DNA of 64,000 nucleotides from Alkalicoccobacillus porphyridii (GCF_007293315.1 NZ_VLXZ01000007.1:1-64000); one strand, 5' to 3'; positions 27,169 through 37,161 are shown, counted from the stretch's first letter. A program made the numbers and translations. Notes: generated by a model from the sequence alone, not told the origin.

Positions 27169-28967
27169 CTCTCCATTAGCTCTTCCATTTGCTTTAATGT
27201 TTCTTCAAATAACTTCATTGCTTGCTCAACTGGCTGAGACGTAGTCATGTCTACACCGGCTTTCTTAAGCATTTCAATAGGATAATCAGAGCTACCCGTT
27301 TTAAGAAACTCAATAAAACGGTCAACAGCAGGCTGGCCTTCCTCAATAATTTGCTTGGATAGCGCCTGGGCTGCACTATACCCTGTCGCATATTGAAAAA
27401 CGTAGAAATTGTAATAGAAATGTGGAATTCTTGCCCACTCTAAACCTATTTCCTTATCAACAACCATATCAGGGCCATAGTATTTAACATTTAAATCATA
27501 ATACATGGAAGTTAGATCATCAGCTGTTAGGGCTTCTCCTGATTCAGATCTTTCATGAATCATTTGCTCAAATTCAGCGAACATCGTCTGACGGAATACC
27601 GTTCCTCTAAAGCCTTCTAAAAAATAATTTAAAATATAAAGCTTTTTCTGCTTGTCATCTAATGTTTGAATAAGATGATGGTGTAGCAGTGCTTCATTTA
27701 AAGTAGAAGCAACTTCTGCCACAAATATAGTGTAATCACCATATAAGTAAGGTTGAGTGCTACGTGTATAATCACTATGCAAGCTATGACCAAATTCGTG
27801 AGCCAGCGTAAAAAGATTATCTACATCATCCTGCCAATTCATAAGAATGTAAGGCATGGTGCCATAAGTCCCTGAGGAATACGCCCCACTCCGTTTCCCT
27901 TTATTCTCTTGTACATCTACCCAGCGCTGTTCAAAACCTTTTTTTAGTTTTTGAACATACTCGTCTCCTAAAGGTTTAACGGCAGCAATCACTTCCTTTT
28001 GCGCTTCTTCATACGTTACTTGATACTCTATGTCTTTTACAATTGGCGTATATAAATCATACATATGAAGCTCTTCCACATCTAGACATTTCTTTCTTAG
28101 ACTCACATACCGATGTAGCAGTGGTAAATGCTCTTCTACTGTAGTTATTAACTGATCGTATACGGCAAGTGGAATATGTGTGCTTGATAAAGCTGCCTCT
28201 CTAGCACTTTCATAACGACGTGATTGAGCAGTGAAGATATCACCTTTCACCTGACCACTGAGAGTAGCCGCAAATGTGTTTTTATAAGAATTGTATGTCT
28301 GATAGACAGCTTCAAAAGCTTTTTTTCGTACCGTTCGATCTTTGCCCTGTAACAAACTTATAAACCGACCATGAGTAATTTGAAGATCTTTCCCATTTTT
28401 GTCCTGAATCGAAGGGAATTCTATGTCTGCATTATTTAATGCGCTAAATGCCTGACTTGAAGCATTTAGGACCTCCTTTGCTCTAGCTAAGAGCTCTTCT
28501 TCTTCATTTGAGAGAACATGAGCTTTTTGTTTTTGAAGCTGGTCAAACATGTGAGCGAACAGGCTTAATTCCTTCTTCTCTTTGATAAAGGCATTTAGTT
28601 TTGTTTCCTCTAAGGCTAATAGCTCAGGTGTAACAAATGCTGTTTTCTGATTTAGCAGTGAAACCAATCCATATGCTTTATCCTGAAGTGCTGCATAAAA
28701 GGAGTTTGATGTATCTTGATCATGCCGCATATGTGCATATGTATACAGCAGACCAATTTGTTCCTCTAATTCTAGCTGCTTACGTAATGCTTGATACAAT
28801 GTCTCAGCATTATCTCCAAGCTTTCCTCGAAAAGCGTCCATCTCAGAAAGCTTGCTCTTTAAAGACTCTGCAGACTTTTCCCATTCGTTATCATTTGAAA
28901 ATATGGCTTCGAGATCCCACGTGTCCTCTTTAGGAACTTCATGACGCTCTAATACTTTCTCTGACAA
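27165..28967 (-). CDS. pepF: Oligoendopeptidase F (M3 zinc metallopeptidase)
   Basis: 600 residues, full length for PepF. The zinc motif HEFGH (HExxH form) is in TLAHEFGHSLHSDY, and the distal glutamate region follows (FVAEVASTLNEALL). It cleaves short peptides in the cytoplasm. The start is TTG with GGAGGTG upstream. Its place between coiA and spxH equals B. subtilis pepF (yjbG). Confidence 0.96.
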   Translation of the reverse strand: MSEKVLERHEVPKEDTWDLEAIFSNDNEWEKSAESLKSKLSEMDAFRGKLGDNAETLYQALRKQLELEEQIGLLYTYAHMRHDQDTSNSFYAALQDKAYGLVSLLNQKTAFVTPELLALEETKLNAFIKEKKELSLFAHMFDQLQKQKAHVLSNEEEELLARAKEVLNASSQAFSALNNADIEFPSIQDKNGKDLQITHGRFISLLQGKDRTVRKKAFEAVYQTYNSYKNTFAATLSGQVKGDIFTAQSRRYESAREAALSSTHIPLAVYDQLITTVEEHLPLLHRYVSLRKKCLDVEELHMYDLYTPIVKDIEYQVTYEEAQKEVIAAVKPLGDEYVQKLKKGFEQRWVDVQENKGKRSGAYSSGTYGTMPYILMNWQDDVDNLFTLAHEFGHSLHSDYTRSTQPYLYGDYTIFVAEVASTLNEALLHHHLIQTLDDKQKKLYILNYFLEGFRGTVFRQTMFAEFEQMIHERSESGEALTADDLTSMYYDLNVKYYGPDMVVDKEIGLEWARIPHFYYNFYVFQYATGYSAAQALSKQIIEEGQPAVDRFIEFLKTGSSDYPIEMLKKAGVDMTTSQPVEQAMKLFEETLKQMEELMES

Positions 28968-29017
28968 TTAAAACACCTCCAAGTAGATGGCCACAAAAAG
29001 GCCTCCTTCTATTATCT

Positions 29018-30235
29018 CTAAATTGAAGTAAGATTGGGAGTATTATGTTTTAATTTTGAAAGAAATTGGTCCCTTTTTATTGCCTCATCATAAGTAGATA
29101 GGATGCTAATTTCATTTTGATAAACGTAATGAGAGGAATTGATTTTTTTTAGTATATGGAAAGTAGTAAGTAGCTCTGCATATTCATAAACAAGCTCGCT
29201 AACAAATTTATTCATCGATTGTTTAAAGTTCTCTCGAGACACCATAAACCCTTTCATGATAAAGTCTGTTAAAGAATAAGCTAATTCCTCAAGAGTAATT
29301 CGTTCATTTTTCTTTTTTGGAAGAAAACATTGAATGAGGAGAAATGACTGCCAGATATGAGGGGATGTTACAATTTCATGCTGTGTAGGAAGAAACCACC
29401 CTGCTTCTGCTGGGAATAATCCTGGGGGAATACGATGAATATATAACCATTTTGAAAACGTTTTGTAACTTTTTGAGGAGTATGGCTGCATTGGTTGAGT
29501 TCGCCATTTCTTCTTTTGCTTCAACCAGGCGCTCATATTAAATGGTAGGTGGTCAGTGGGAGCGATTAATTCTTCAACTGAGATACGAGAATTGTATTTC
29601 ATAACAGATAAACTAGCGATTGCGCGGTTCGAGGAATAACTTGTGATGCGGTCTAATCTTGCCCATCTTTTTGTTTCGGGACAAAAATAAATTAAAAACT
29701 TTTGATTTCCATGATGTGGACTAAAGGGTGCCGCTAGCCACTCAAAACCTTGTATTTGAAAATGGACGCCCTGTTTTCTTCTTAAACGATTGCCACCTAA
29801 AATCCAAATAGGAATGATCCCCACTCGGTTGTAGCCATTGGTACGATCTAGAAACCGCTCTTCTGATAAGGAAGAACACTGGTACTCAATTGCATACAAT
29901 TTTCCATTGAGCTTACAAATAACATCAGGCCTCTGTTGGATGACAGGCAAATAGACCTCTAATCCAGCTTTAACACCTTGCTTTCTGAGCCATTTATAAA
30001 TATCTAATTTGCCTTGAAGGTGATAGGCAGACTCTGGCTCGAGCCAAATCCTGCATGAATGGTTTTGTTCATGAGAGAAATGCCACTGCCGCTTAGTGCC
30101 AAGCTTTAGAATGACTCTCTCCTGACAAATTGGGCATATAAAACGTTGTTGCTTTCGTAAATCGTTGAGTTCATTTTCGTGCCATTTATCAGCCATTGAT
30201 ATTCTTGTCCCATTTTCAAGGACAGCATGTAACAT
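29018..30235 (-). CDS. coiA: Competence protein CoiA-like
   Basis: 405 residues from ATG 30235, which has GGAGGTGAAG upstream; a longer frame begins 111 bases earlier without a ribosome site. The N-terminal part has a zinc-ribbon-like CPICQ segment. It is followed by WHFSHEQNHSC and the nuclease-like block RPDVICKLNGKLYAIEYQCSS shared with CoiA proteins, where the D...E-x-Q pattern resembles PD-(D/E)XK. CoiA acts in DNA processing during transformation. Located between mecA and pepF as in B. subtilis. Confidence 0.88.
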   Translation of the reverse strand: MLHAVLENGTRISMADKWHENELNDLRKQQRFICPICQERVILKLGTKRQWHFSHEQNHSCRIWLEPESAYHLQGKLDIYKWLRKQGVKAGLEVYLPVIQQRPDVICKLNGKLYAIEYQCSSLSEERFLDRTNGYNRVGIIPIWILGGNRLRRKQGVHFQIQGFEWLAAPFSPHHGNQKFLIYFCPETKRWARLDRITSYSSNRAIASLSVMKYNSRISVEELIAPTDHLPFNMSAWLKQKKKWRTQPMQPYSSKSYKTFSKWLYIHRIPPGLFPAEAGWFLPTQHEIVTSPHIWQSFLLIQCFLPKKKNERITLEELAYSLTDFIMKGFMVSRENFKQSMNKFVSELVYEYAELLTTFHILKKINSSHYVYQNEISILSTYDEAIKRDQFLSKLKHNTPNLTSI

Positions 30236-30357
30236 AGCTTCACCTCCGTATGTAATATATCTTTTCGACATTATTCTGCTAATTCCTTTTTCCAAATCAT
30301 ATATTAAAAGAAAAAATCCCTCATATTGAAAAAGATGAGTAGGCACCGCATAAAAAA

Positions 30358-30396
30358 CCTGTCAATCGTCCCTTAAGAGGACACTATCGACAGGCT
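30358..30396 (-). terminator. Terminator after mecA
   Basis: On the minus strand, CCTGTC and an inner GTCC pair with GGAC and GACAGG, then a T-run of six. Confidence 0.7.
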
Positions 30397-30404
30397 CTGG
30401 TATT

Positions 30405-31058
30405 TCATCTTGGTGAGAATTGATCGCGAAGCACGGGAAGTGCCTCAGCTTGAATAATACATTTTCCGTATTCTTCTATACGGTGAATTGACATATCCGA
30501 TTCAAAACCGTATTCAAGAATATGACTTAACATGTTATCCTGTTCATCCTCTGAATATTGTTCATCATCAAATAGAATATGCAAGAAGTACTGTCCTTCA
30601 AAGTGGTACAAGCTATTATCAAGGTTCGTCACAGCAAAACTATGACTTAAATCAATGATATCTTCAAAATCTTTAAAACCTATCACTAATTCAAGAGGCT
30701 CACCATTAACTTCATCTTGTTCAAGAATTTGTGAAGAGTTCTCACCCTCTTCGGAATCGTTAGCGTAAGAGTGCTTTTCTTGCCAACCAGGTACTTCAAG
30801 CTTCATGTTACCATCTGTTACCTGGCCTCGTGTTACGAGAATTTCTAAACCTCTATCTAGAGCATGTACTTGTATCCATAAAGGACCATCTAATTCAAAA
30901 TCATCCCTATTATTAGCTTCATTCATCATCTCAAAGAAGAGTTCTTCACCACGTTCACGATTATACCAAATCTCGTCACGTTCAAATCCTCTTGATTCTA
31001 TATCTTTATACGTAATAAAAAACTTAATCGTTGTGTCATTAACGCGTTCGATATCCAT
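30405..31058 (-). CDS. mecA: Adaptor protein MecA
   Basis: 217 residues, the family length. The N-terminal domain begins MDIERVNDTTIKFFITYKD. An acidic linker occupies about 100-120 (SEEGENSSQILEQDE). The C-terminal domain (about 125-217), which binds ClpC, includes FEDIIDLSHSF and LYHFEGQYFLHI. MecA targets ComK and other clients to ClpCP. GGAGGAGAG precedes the ATG. It lies between coiA and spx, the conserved order. Confidence 0.95.
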   Translation of the reverse strand: MDIERVNDTTIKFFITYKDIESRGFERDEIWYNRERGEELFFEMMNEANNRDDFELDGPLWIQVHALDRGLEILVTRGQVTDGNMKLEVPGWQEKHSYANDSEEGENSSQILEQDEVNGEPLELVIGFKDFEDIIDLSHSFAVTNLDNSLYHFEGQYFLHILFDDEQYSEDEQDNMLSHILEYGFESDMSIHRIEEYGKCIIQAEALPVLRDQFSPR

Positions 31059-31301
31059 AATCGCTCTCCTCCGATCATTACTCTAAGCAGTTTAACTGCT
31101 TGAAGGCGTATTCACACACTTTATTCTTTTAAATCGACATGACCAAAAGTCTTACTTCTATTTTATGATATTTCCTGTAGAAAAGGAATTCATAAAAACA
31201 GATTTTTCAAAAACTTCTTTTCCATTAGCTATTTAGCTAATGTAGTACCCTATTTTCCTTGAAAGCCCCCTTACTGTCAAGTGCTCTGCTTTATAAAATA
31301 A

Positions 31302-31329
31302 AACCTCCTACAAGTTCTTGTAGAAGGTT
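31302..31329 (-). terminator. Terminator after spx
   Basis: The 13-bp stem AACCTCCTACAAG pairs with 31317-31329, with one mismatch. A T-rich run follows on the minus strand. The rest of the gap 31059-31301 shows nothing clear. Confidence 0.75.
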
Positions 31330-31334
31330 TATGA

Positions 31335-31754
<420 letters not shown>

Positions 31755-32004
31755 TTAATTCTTCCGTTACAAAAACACGAACATCTGTATGCACATTTTC
31801 ATTATACAGATTTTGCAGCAAAAAGTATACAGCAACTTGTATAAAAGTTGTACAAAGCTTTAACATTATACCGAAGCTACTGGTATGTAGTTATAGGTTT
31901 TGTACCCTGTATTGTTTTGATTTAAACCAATTATACTAAAATTCTTTTTAAACAAAAATGTTTATTAAGTATTTTACATTTTGTTACTCAATTCAAAAAG
32001 AAAA

Positions 32005-32023
32005 ACCACCATTAGATGGCGGT
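32005..32023 (-). terminator. Terminator after the 46-residue gene
   Basis: On the minus strand ACCGCCAT pairs with ATGGTGGT around a 3-base loop (one G-T pair), then TTTTTCTTTTT. Confidence 0.7.
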
Positions 32024-32024
32024 C

Positions 32025-32165
32025 TTACGCAGTAATTTTGTTGTATGAATGGGGTGAAGGATTTTTAGCAGGACCTTTCTTCCAGTTCTCAACGTTTTTT
32101 TTCAAGAGATCTTTTAGCATTTCACGCTTTTTTTTCTGTTGTTTCAATTTATCCTTATTTTTCAT
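32025..32165 (-). CDS. Small basic protein, 46 residues
   Basis: ATG at 32165 is preceded by AAAGGTGGTG. The product is very lysine-rich in its first half (DKLKQQKKKREM) and ends with WKKGPAKNPSPHS and KITA. It lies 14 bp downstream of yjbC on the same strand and is followed by a terminator, so it is likely the second gene of that operon. I do not recognise the family. Nucleic-acid binding is possible from charge alone. Confidence 0.6.
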   Translation of the reverse strand: MKNKDKLKQQKKKREMLKDLLKKNVENWKKGPAKNPSPHSYNKITA

Positions 32166-32179
32166 TAGAAACACCACCT

Positions 32180-32755
32180 TTAGCCGTTTGGCGTTTTCTC
32201 TGTATCCTTCTCTACCTGATTAAATGTTACAGCCTTATCAACAGCCTCATATGACTGTCCATAGAGATCTTTGTCCTTATAGGTGTGAATGGTCTCATAG
32301 GTATGTTTCATCTTTTCATAAATACTATGCTCGGACTCATTTGTCGGTGACCAGTAAAGAATCTCTAGTTCATTAATTTGATTTGTTGCAAGTGATCGTT
32401 TACGATAACCAACAGATTGTGCATGAGTAAATCCTTCTCTTTTGTAGAAGCGGTTACGTTTCACTGTATCCGTATCCTGATAATCCACCGGCTCGACTTC
32501 TAAAATAATGGGTTTGTTTTTGTCCTTGAGCTTTTGTAGCAATTGTTTGCCAAGACCCTGACCACGAGCATCCTTAGATACAAATAAATAATCTACAAAA
32601 ACAAAGTCATCTGTTTCTACATACATTATAACATGATTTTCACCTTCGTCTTTATGGTAAATATCTGCTTTATCTTTTAATAATAGCTCCATATGTTCCT
32701 TTGATTTCATCTCTTCGATTGGAAAGTATTTGCTTAGCTTCTGATACCAGTTCAT
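32180..32755 (-). CDS. yjbC: GNAT-family N-acetyltransferase, YjbC-like
   Basis: 191 residues. A GNAT fold with the acetyl-CoA-binding segment SKDARGQGLGKQLLQKL near residue 65-80 and a later RNRFYKREGF. GAAGGGGAC precedes the ATG. The location upstream of spx equals B. subtilis yjbC. The acetylated substrate is unknown. Confidence 0.88.
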   Translation of the reverse strand: MNWYQKLSKYFPIEEMKSKEHMELLLKDKADIYHKDEGENHVIMYVETDDFVFVDYLFVSKDARGQGLGKQLLQKLKDKNKPIILEVEPVDYQDTDTVKRNRFYKREGFTHAQSVGYRKRSLATNQINELEILYWSPTNESEHSIYEKMKHTYETIHTYKDKDLYGQSYEAVDKAVTFNQVEKDTEKTPNG

Positions 32756-32920
32756 ATTTTAAGTCCCCTTCACGTTTCTTTTGCCAGGTACGGTACTTTT
32801 TTCACCCTTAGTATATTCCTTTATTTAAATATCTATAAACATTTGTGATGAACTAGATGATTTTTTAATGTATCGGACTCTATGGATAGTGGTTGCTTAT
32901 GAATCGTTTCTTCTTTCGTC

Positions 32921-33244
32921 GTTCTCAAAAATAGGGGGCACTACCAAAAAGTCATCTAGTAATGAGCTCATGCACCGCTACAGGAGAAAACTTCGCTTTC
33001 CACGGGAACGGCCTCAGCCCTCGAAGTGGAAAACCGCCACTTCGATGTCTTCAGACACGTTCTGTTCCGTAGAAGTCTACGTTTTCTCCTTCCACTCTTG
33101 TTTCGGACTAAACAAATGACCACCATTCCTATTTATGAAAATCAAGGTTGTTTTCTGAAATAAAATTCATTTTAATAAAAAACTTCTTTTTCAGTGGCCT
33201 CATATTCTTCCCTCAGGTGTTAGCGCTCCTATTTTGTCCGCTTG
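32921..33244. repeat. Palindromic dispersed element, family 2, copy C
   Basis: It fills the 685-bp gap between yjbC and the DUF4015 gene. Outer ends resemble family 1 (TTCTCAAAAATAGGGGG at 32923 and GCTCCTATTTTGTCCGCTTG near 33225). Inside, 32974-33092 is a different large palindrome: GGAGAAAAC at one end pairs with GTTTTCTCC at the other, and a perfect inner hairpin TCGAAGTGG/CCACTTCGA lies at 33021-33045. A homologous copy is at 63150-63505. It encodes no supported protein. Confidence 0.8.
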
Positions 33245-33319
33245 TTTAGAGAGCACTATTAACATTGGTTTTGAATCTAATGGGTGGGCACTCATGCCGC
33301 ACTTTGTAGATATAAAAAA

Positions 33320-33358
33320 CACCCCAAAAGTTAGAAGTTTCCTCTAACGTTTGGGGTG
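33320..33358 (-). terminator. Terminator after the DUF4015 gene
   Basis: CACCCCAAAAGTTAGA pairs with 33343-33358 apart from one position. A T-run follows on the minus strand. It is 83 bp beyond the stop codon. Confidence 0.75.
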
Positions 33359-33440
33359 TGCCTACGGATCATTATTCTTTTTACTGACCTTATCTCCTTT
33401 GTCCCCCCCCTTTTTGAGGGAAGCGTTTGGTTACTAAAAC

Positions 33441-34637
33441 TTAAGGAGAATAGTTCACGCCTTCTGTATATGAGTTACCTGCGTCCCATAGCAGAAATTC
33501 TGTAATGCCTTCTTCTTTTAGGCCTCTTATTTGATCCTCCACTTGCTCTTTCCCGTATGGTTGCCAGTCACCATCTGGAAGGTAGCTTGCGGTAAAGTCT
33601 TGAATCCAAGGTCTTGAAACTGGGCCGTCTTCAAGCTCTGATAGCAGTTCATTTTCAACTTTGGCGTATTCTTTAGTTATTTCATAAGGATGTAAGTCAG
33701 GCTTATCAATACCGAAATAGGAGGTCCAATGACTTGGATAAATCATAGAAGAGATAACATCCACATTGTCCGATATTCCTAAAAAGCTTTGACCAATGCC
33801 TGGTGCGTATTCTACTGTTGCAGCATAGCCAAATACGTCTACAGACACATCGACATCATAGGCCTCTAAGTTTTCTTTCGCATACGCAACAAAGTCGTTA
33901 ACTGCATTTACACGACGATGGATATTATCGCCATCTCCACCCTCATATTTCCCTACATCATATTCTAAGTCTTCGTCTCTGTTTTCAAATCCTTCAGGAA
34001 ACCGTACATAGTCAAACTGGATTTCTTGAAACCCCATTTTTGCTGCCTCTTCGGCTATATCTAAGTTATATTCCCACACCTCTTCAAGAAAAGGATTCAC
34101 AAAGGCTTCATTTCGTCCATTCTTCCATACCTCACCATTCTCCTGAAAGGATAGATCAGGTCGTTTCTCTGCTAAAACTGAATCCTTAAACACAACAATT
34201 CTCGCAATTGGATAGATATTGTGTTCTTCTAATACATCAAACATCTGCTCTGGATCGCCGATATAGTTTTGGGCAATATCATAAAAAGGAGAATCCTCAT
34301 CAGGACGATATGTAAGGTAGCCGTTATCCTCTTTTATATCTATTACCATACTGTTTAACTCTGTTTCATCTAAGAAATTCACTAAAGAATTAAACCGTTC
34401 TCCTCCAGCTGAATTTCCCGTGACATAAATGCCCTTAACTCCGTCTTCTGGATATGTAAACTCTCGATCTGAGGAGTGCACAAATCTTGCCAATCGATCT
34501 GGCAGATTCATACTTTTTAATCCCGTAAGCTTATGTTGTAGCTCTTGAGTTGAATCGTTCTCGGCATGTCCTTCTGATGAAAAAATAAATAATGCCGCTG
34601 TGCCTACTGCCAATGCAGATACAGTTTTCTTCCACAT
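33441..34637 (-). CDS. Secreted putative glycoside hydrolase (DUF4015/GHL type)
   Basis: 398 residues. A signal peptide occupies about 1-26 (basic MWKK, hydrophobic core, AEN). The mature part carries GVKGIYVTGNSAGG, VIDIKEDNG, IARIVVFKD, IQFDYVRFPEG and SSMIYPSHW, the strand-end motifs of the TIM-barrel DUF4015 putative glycoside hydrolases; the DYVRFP aspartate is the likely catalytic residue. It would act outside the cell on wall or environmental glycans; substrate unknown. GAGAGGCG precedes the ATG. Confidence 0.9.
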   Translation of the reverse strand: MWKKTVSALAVGTAALFIFSSEGHAENDSTQELQHKLTGLKSMNLPDRLARFVHSSDREFTYPEDGVKGIYVTGNSAGGERFNSLVNFLDETELNSMVIDIKEDNGYLTYRPDEDSPFYDIAQNYIGDPEQMFDVLEEHNIYPIARIVVFKDSVLAEKRPDLSFQENGEVWKNGRNEAFVNPFLEEVWEYNLDIAEEAAKMGFQEIQFDYVRFPEGFENRDEDLEYDVGKYEGGDGDNIHRRVNAVNDFVAYAKENLEAYDVDVSVDVFGYAATVEYAPGIGQSFLGISDNVDVISSMIYPSHWTSYFGIDKPDLHPYEITKEYAKVENELLSELEDGPVSRPWIQDFTASYLPDGDWQPYGKEQVEDQIRGLKEEGITEFLLWDAGNSYTEGVNYSP

Positions 34638-34672
34638 TCATTCCACGCCTCTCATAATCATTTTTTCGGGTT

Positions 34673-34903
34673 TTAATCCTCATCCTTTGCGTCCCAGTCT
34701 TCTGGTATGGGTTCATTTAATTCCTCATAGATTTGTTTGCGCTTTAGGTCCAATTGTTCTTTGTACCAGTCAAAGTCACTTTTACTTACAACAAAGTCCT
34801 CTCCCGTATAAATCGCCTTAATTGCTCCGGCTGCATGCTGCTTCAAAATATACTCCATCGGTAAATCAAGGTATTCCGCTAATTCTGATAATGTTATGTA
34901 CAT
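34673..34903 (-). CDS. Small helix-turn-helix-like (excisionase-type) protein
   Basis: 76 residues from ATG 34903, with GGTGGAGG upstream; a longer frame to 35131 lacks any ribosome site. MYITLSELAEYLDLPMEYILKQ resembles a winged-helix/MerR-like DNA-binding start, written here as MYITLSELAEYL plus the following recognition helix. The beta-hairpin IKAIYTGEDFVV and an acidic C-terminus follow. There is no partner phage gene, so it is probably a resident small regulator. It lies 35 bp upstream of the DUF4015 gene. I do not recognise a named family. Confidence 0.65.
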   Translation of the reverse strand: MYITLSELAEYLDLPMEYILKQHAAGAIKAIYTGEDFVVSKSDFDWYKEQLDLKRKQIYEELNEPIPEDWDAKDED

Positions 34904-35058
34904 ATCTAGCCTCCACCGTGAGTATATCTTGTTTTTAATTCTTACAACACCCGTCTTAAACAAATAGATAATTTTACGTATTTTACTTACCATTCCCGCT
35001 TTAATAAAAAACATGCCACCAAAATAAAAAAGCCTGTCAGTTTGACGTGACGGCTTCT

Positions 35059-35703
35059 TTATAATGGCAAAATGTAACCTATAATTAAAAAGAAATGAAG
35101 AATGGTTCCTCCAAGGACAAATAGATGCCAAACTGCATGGTGAAATTTGAACCCTCTCCAGATGTAAAAGATGGTGCCTAGTGAATAAAGCAAGCCTCCG
35201 CCTACGAGAAAGGCAACTCCGGCAAGTGGCAAGGCACTTATAATCGGCTTAATAGCAAACAAGGCCATCCACCCCATCAAGAGGTAGAATAACGTTGAAA
35301 TGACCAGGAATTTTTTCACAAAAAAGATCTTAAACACAATTCCTAAGGTTGCAATTCCCCAAATGACTCCAAACAACGTCCAACCCAATGCTCCTTGAAC
35401 AACAATAAATAAAATGGGGGTGTACGTACCAGCGATAAATAGGTAAATAGCTGAATGGTCTAGGATTTCAAATAAATCCTTTACCTTGCCCGGTGGAAAA
35501 CTATGCACAAGAGTGGATGCGGCATAAAGAATCAGCATAGATGTCCCATATATTGAAAAGCTAACAATATGCCAAACTGTACCGTAAAGACTTGAATACA
35601 CTATGAGTAGGACCAAGCCAGCTAAACTAAGCAGAGCACCAATACCATGAGTAATAGCATTTGCTATTTCCTCACCCTTTGAAAAAACATGTGTCTCGGA
35701 CAA
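35059..35703 (-). CDS. TrhA/haemolysin III family membrane protein (PAQR-like)
   Basis: 214 residues from TTG 35703, chosen because AAAGGAGG lies before it; the longer frame starts inside that site. Seven hydrophobic segments and the family motifs EEIANAITHGIGA, ILDHSAIYLFIAGTYTP and the C-terminal HHAVWHLFVLGG are present. The conserved His residues are expected to bind zinc. Members act in membrane-fluidity homeostasis. A bulged hairpin at 35028-35056 overlaps the stop region and probably ends transcription. Confidence 0.9.
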   Translation of the reverse strand: MSETHVFSKGEEIANAITHGIGALLSLAGLVLLIVYSSLYGTVWHIVSFSIYGTSMLILYAASTLVHSFPPGKVKDLFEILDHSAIYLFIAGTYTPILFIVVQGALGWTLFGVIWGIATLGIVFKIFFVKKFLVISTLFYLLMGWMALFAIKPIISALPLAGVAFLVGGGLLYSLGTIFYIWRGFKFHHAVWHLFVLGGTILHFFLIIGYILPL

Positions 35704-35848
35704 GCTGTGGCCTCCTTTCATATTCTTTTGATTCCTTTTTCTTAGTATATAAATGATACGCAATTTTGTTGCAACATCAATGGTCTAGTCTATATAATAG
35801 ATAAATTAATCCTAACAGGTTTTTATCTAATTTGAAAGGAGACACTCT

Positions 35849-36394
35849 ATGAGGGATGTTACACTTGTTCAGATTTTCGACCACCCCATCACGCAGAAAT
35901 ATGTAAAGCGTTCCGGAATGGCCCACGCCATCGCTTGTGCGTATCATGCGTTTAAATTATCAAAACAGTATGGAGTAAACCCCGACCTAGCTGCAAAAGC
36001 GGCCCTATTGCACGATATTGGTCATTACACCTGGTATCGAAATGGCAAATGGGATTACTCATTATATAAAGAAAATGACATTCATGCGATTAAAGGGGCT
36101 GAGCGTGCTCATAAGCTACTGATTCGTCTCGGAGAACACCCAAAGGCCGCAAAAGAAATAGCTTTGGCTGTGCTTTTGCATACTGATTCTTACCTCCCAC
36201 AAGGTGAGTTGCACCTCAAACCACTGCAAAAGGTTGTCCACCTAGCGGATGAAGCGGATGAAGAGCCAAGTGGAGGGCATCATTATCGCAAAATCGATGA
36301 TCAGAAAGCCCGCTCTTCTCTCGCTATGCTTGATGAACTTATTAATGAGTATCTAAATAAAGAAGATTTAAAAGAGCTTAATTCCTCGTCGTAA
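35849..36394 (+). CDS. HD-domain phosphohydrolase-like protein
   Basis: 181 residues with GAAAGGAG upstream. The HD pattern is visible as H (GMAHAIACAYHA), the HD pair in ALLHDIGHYTW, a later H in AVLLHTDSY, and D in HLADEADEE, so the metal site appears complete. Such proteins hydrolyse phosphate esters or nucleotides; the substrate is unknown. Its 3' end overlaps the convergent thioredoxin gene by 17 bp. Confidence 0.85.
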   Translation: MRDVTLVQIFDHPITQKYVKRSGMAHAIACAYHAFKLSKQYGVNPDLAAKAALLHDIGHYTWYRNGKWDYSLYKENDIHAIKGAERAHKLLIRLGEHPKAAKEIALAVLLHTDSYLPQGELHLKPLQKVVHLADEADEEPSGGHHYRKIDDQKARSSLAMLDELINEYLNKEDLKELNSSS

Positions 36395-36899
36395 CCTGAT
36401 GAATAAATGCATCAGCCGCTTCCTTAGGTAACATGCCATTAATTCGTTTTTCAACTTGACCGTTTTCGTCTAAAAAAATCGTAGTAGGTATACCATTAAT
36501 CGTGTACATGTTCATCATCTCACCTTTTTTATCAAGAAGTGGATCAAAATCAGCTTGATAATGGGTGAGAAATGCTTGCAATTGATTTGTCCCTTGGTCC
36601 ACTTTTGTCAGATGGACTGGAATAAATATGCCTCCAGCTTCTTCAACCCGCTTCGCAAACTCTGCAATATAAGGCATTTCCTCTTGACAAGGATGACACC
36701 AAATCGAAAAAAAGTGCACCGCTACTTTTTTCCCTCTATAATCCTTAAGAGACTTTAATTCTCCTGCAAAGCTTTCTAATGTTATCTCTGTTGCCTTTTC
36801 ATGAGTATTGGTTGAAGCGGATGCATGATGAAATGGGTACATGTAAAGAGCAACACCTAAAATGATGCATACTATCTGAAGTTTTTTTAGTGAACGCAT
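36378..36899 (-). CDS. Membrane-anchored thiol-disulfide oxidoreductase (ResA/TlpA-like)
   Basis: 173 residues. One N-terminal hydrophobic segment (about 8-28) is a signal anchor or uncleaved signal. The thioredoxin domain has the active site WCHPC near residue 67 (HFFSIWCHPCQEE) and the cis-proline segment INGIPTTIFLD. It would reduce or exchange disulfides outside the membrane. AGAAAGGTGG precedes the ATG. It is not beside cytochrome c maturation genes, so the client is unknown. Confidence 0.9.
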   Translation of the reverse strand: MRSLKKLQIVCIILGVALYMYPFHHASASTNTHEKATEITLESFAGELKSLKDYRGKKVAVHFFSIWCHPCQEEMPYIAEFAKRVEEAGGIFIPVHLTKVDQGTNQLQAFLTHYQADFDPLLDKKGEMMNMYTINGIPTTIFLDENGQVEKRINGMLPKEAADAFIHQVTTRN

Positions 36900-36972
36900 G
36901 AGTGCCCACCTTTCTGATTAAAATGGTGCTTGTTATAATAAACAAGCAAGACAAATTCTTTAGGAGGTACTT

Positions 36973-37161
36973 ATGACTAAAATTCAAATGGCTCAGGTTG
37001 GAGCCATTCTCCTACTGATTGGATTTATGTTTTATACAGTTCAATCAGGAAATCGAATGCTCGCTCTATTTATTCCCATTGCTGCTCTTAATATTCTGCT
37101 ATGGATTTTGAGGCAAGTGGAACGGAAAAAAGACCGTGATCACAAACAATCTGCTGAATGA
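36973..37161 (+). CDS. Small two-helix membrane protein, 62 residues
   Basis: A strong site (TTAGGAGGTACTT) precedes the ATG. Two membrane segments (about 8-24 and 30-47) are followed by a charged tail (RQVERKKDRDHK). The last 74 bp overlap the 3' end of the convergent glycosyltransferase gene, which is unusual; both frames have good starts. I do not recognise the family. Confidence 0.65.
   Translation: MTKIQMAQVGAILLLIGFMFYTVQSGNRMLALFIPIAALNILLWILRQVERKKDRDHKQSAE

Noticed and set aside
32921-33119. Open frames within the gap at 32756-33440 and at 63216-63651
   Set aside because: They lie in palindromic repeats, lack ribosome sites and are not conserved as protein between the two copies.
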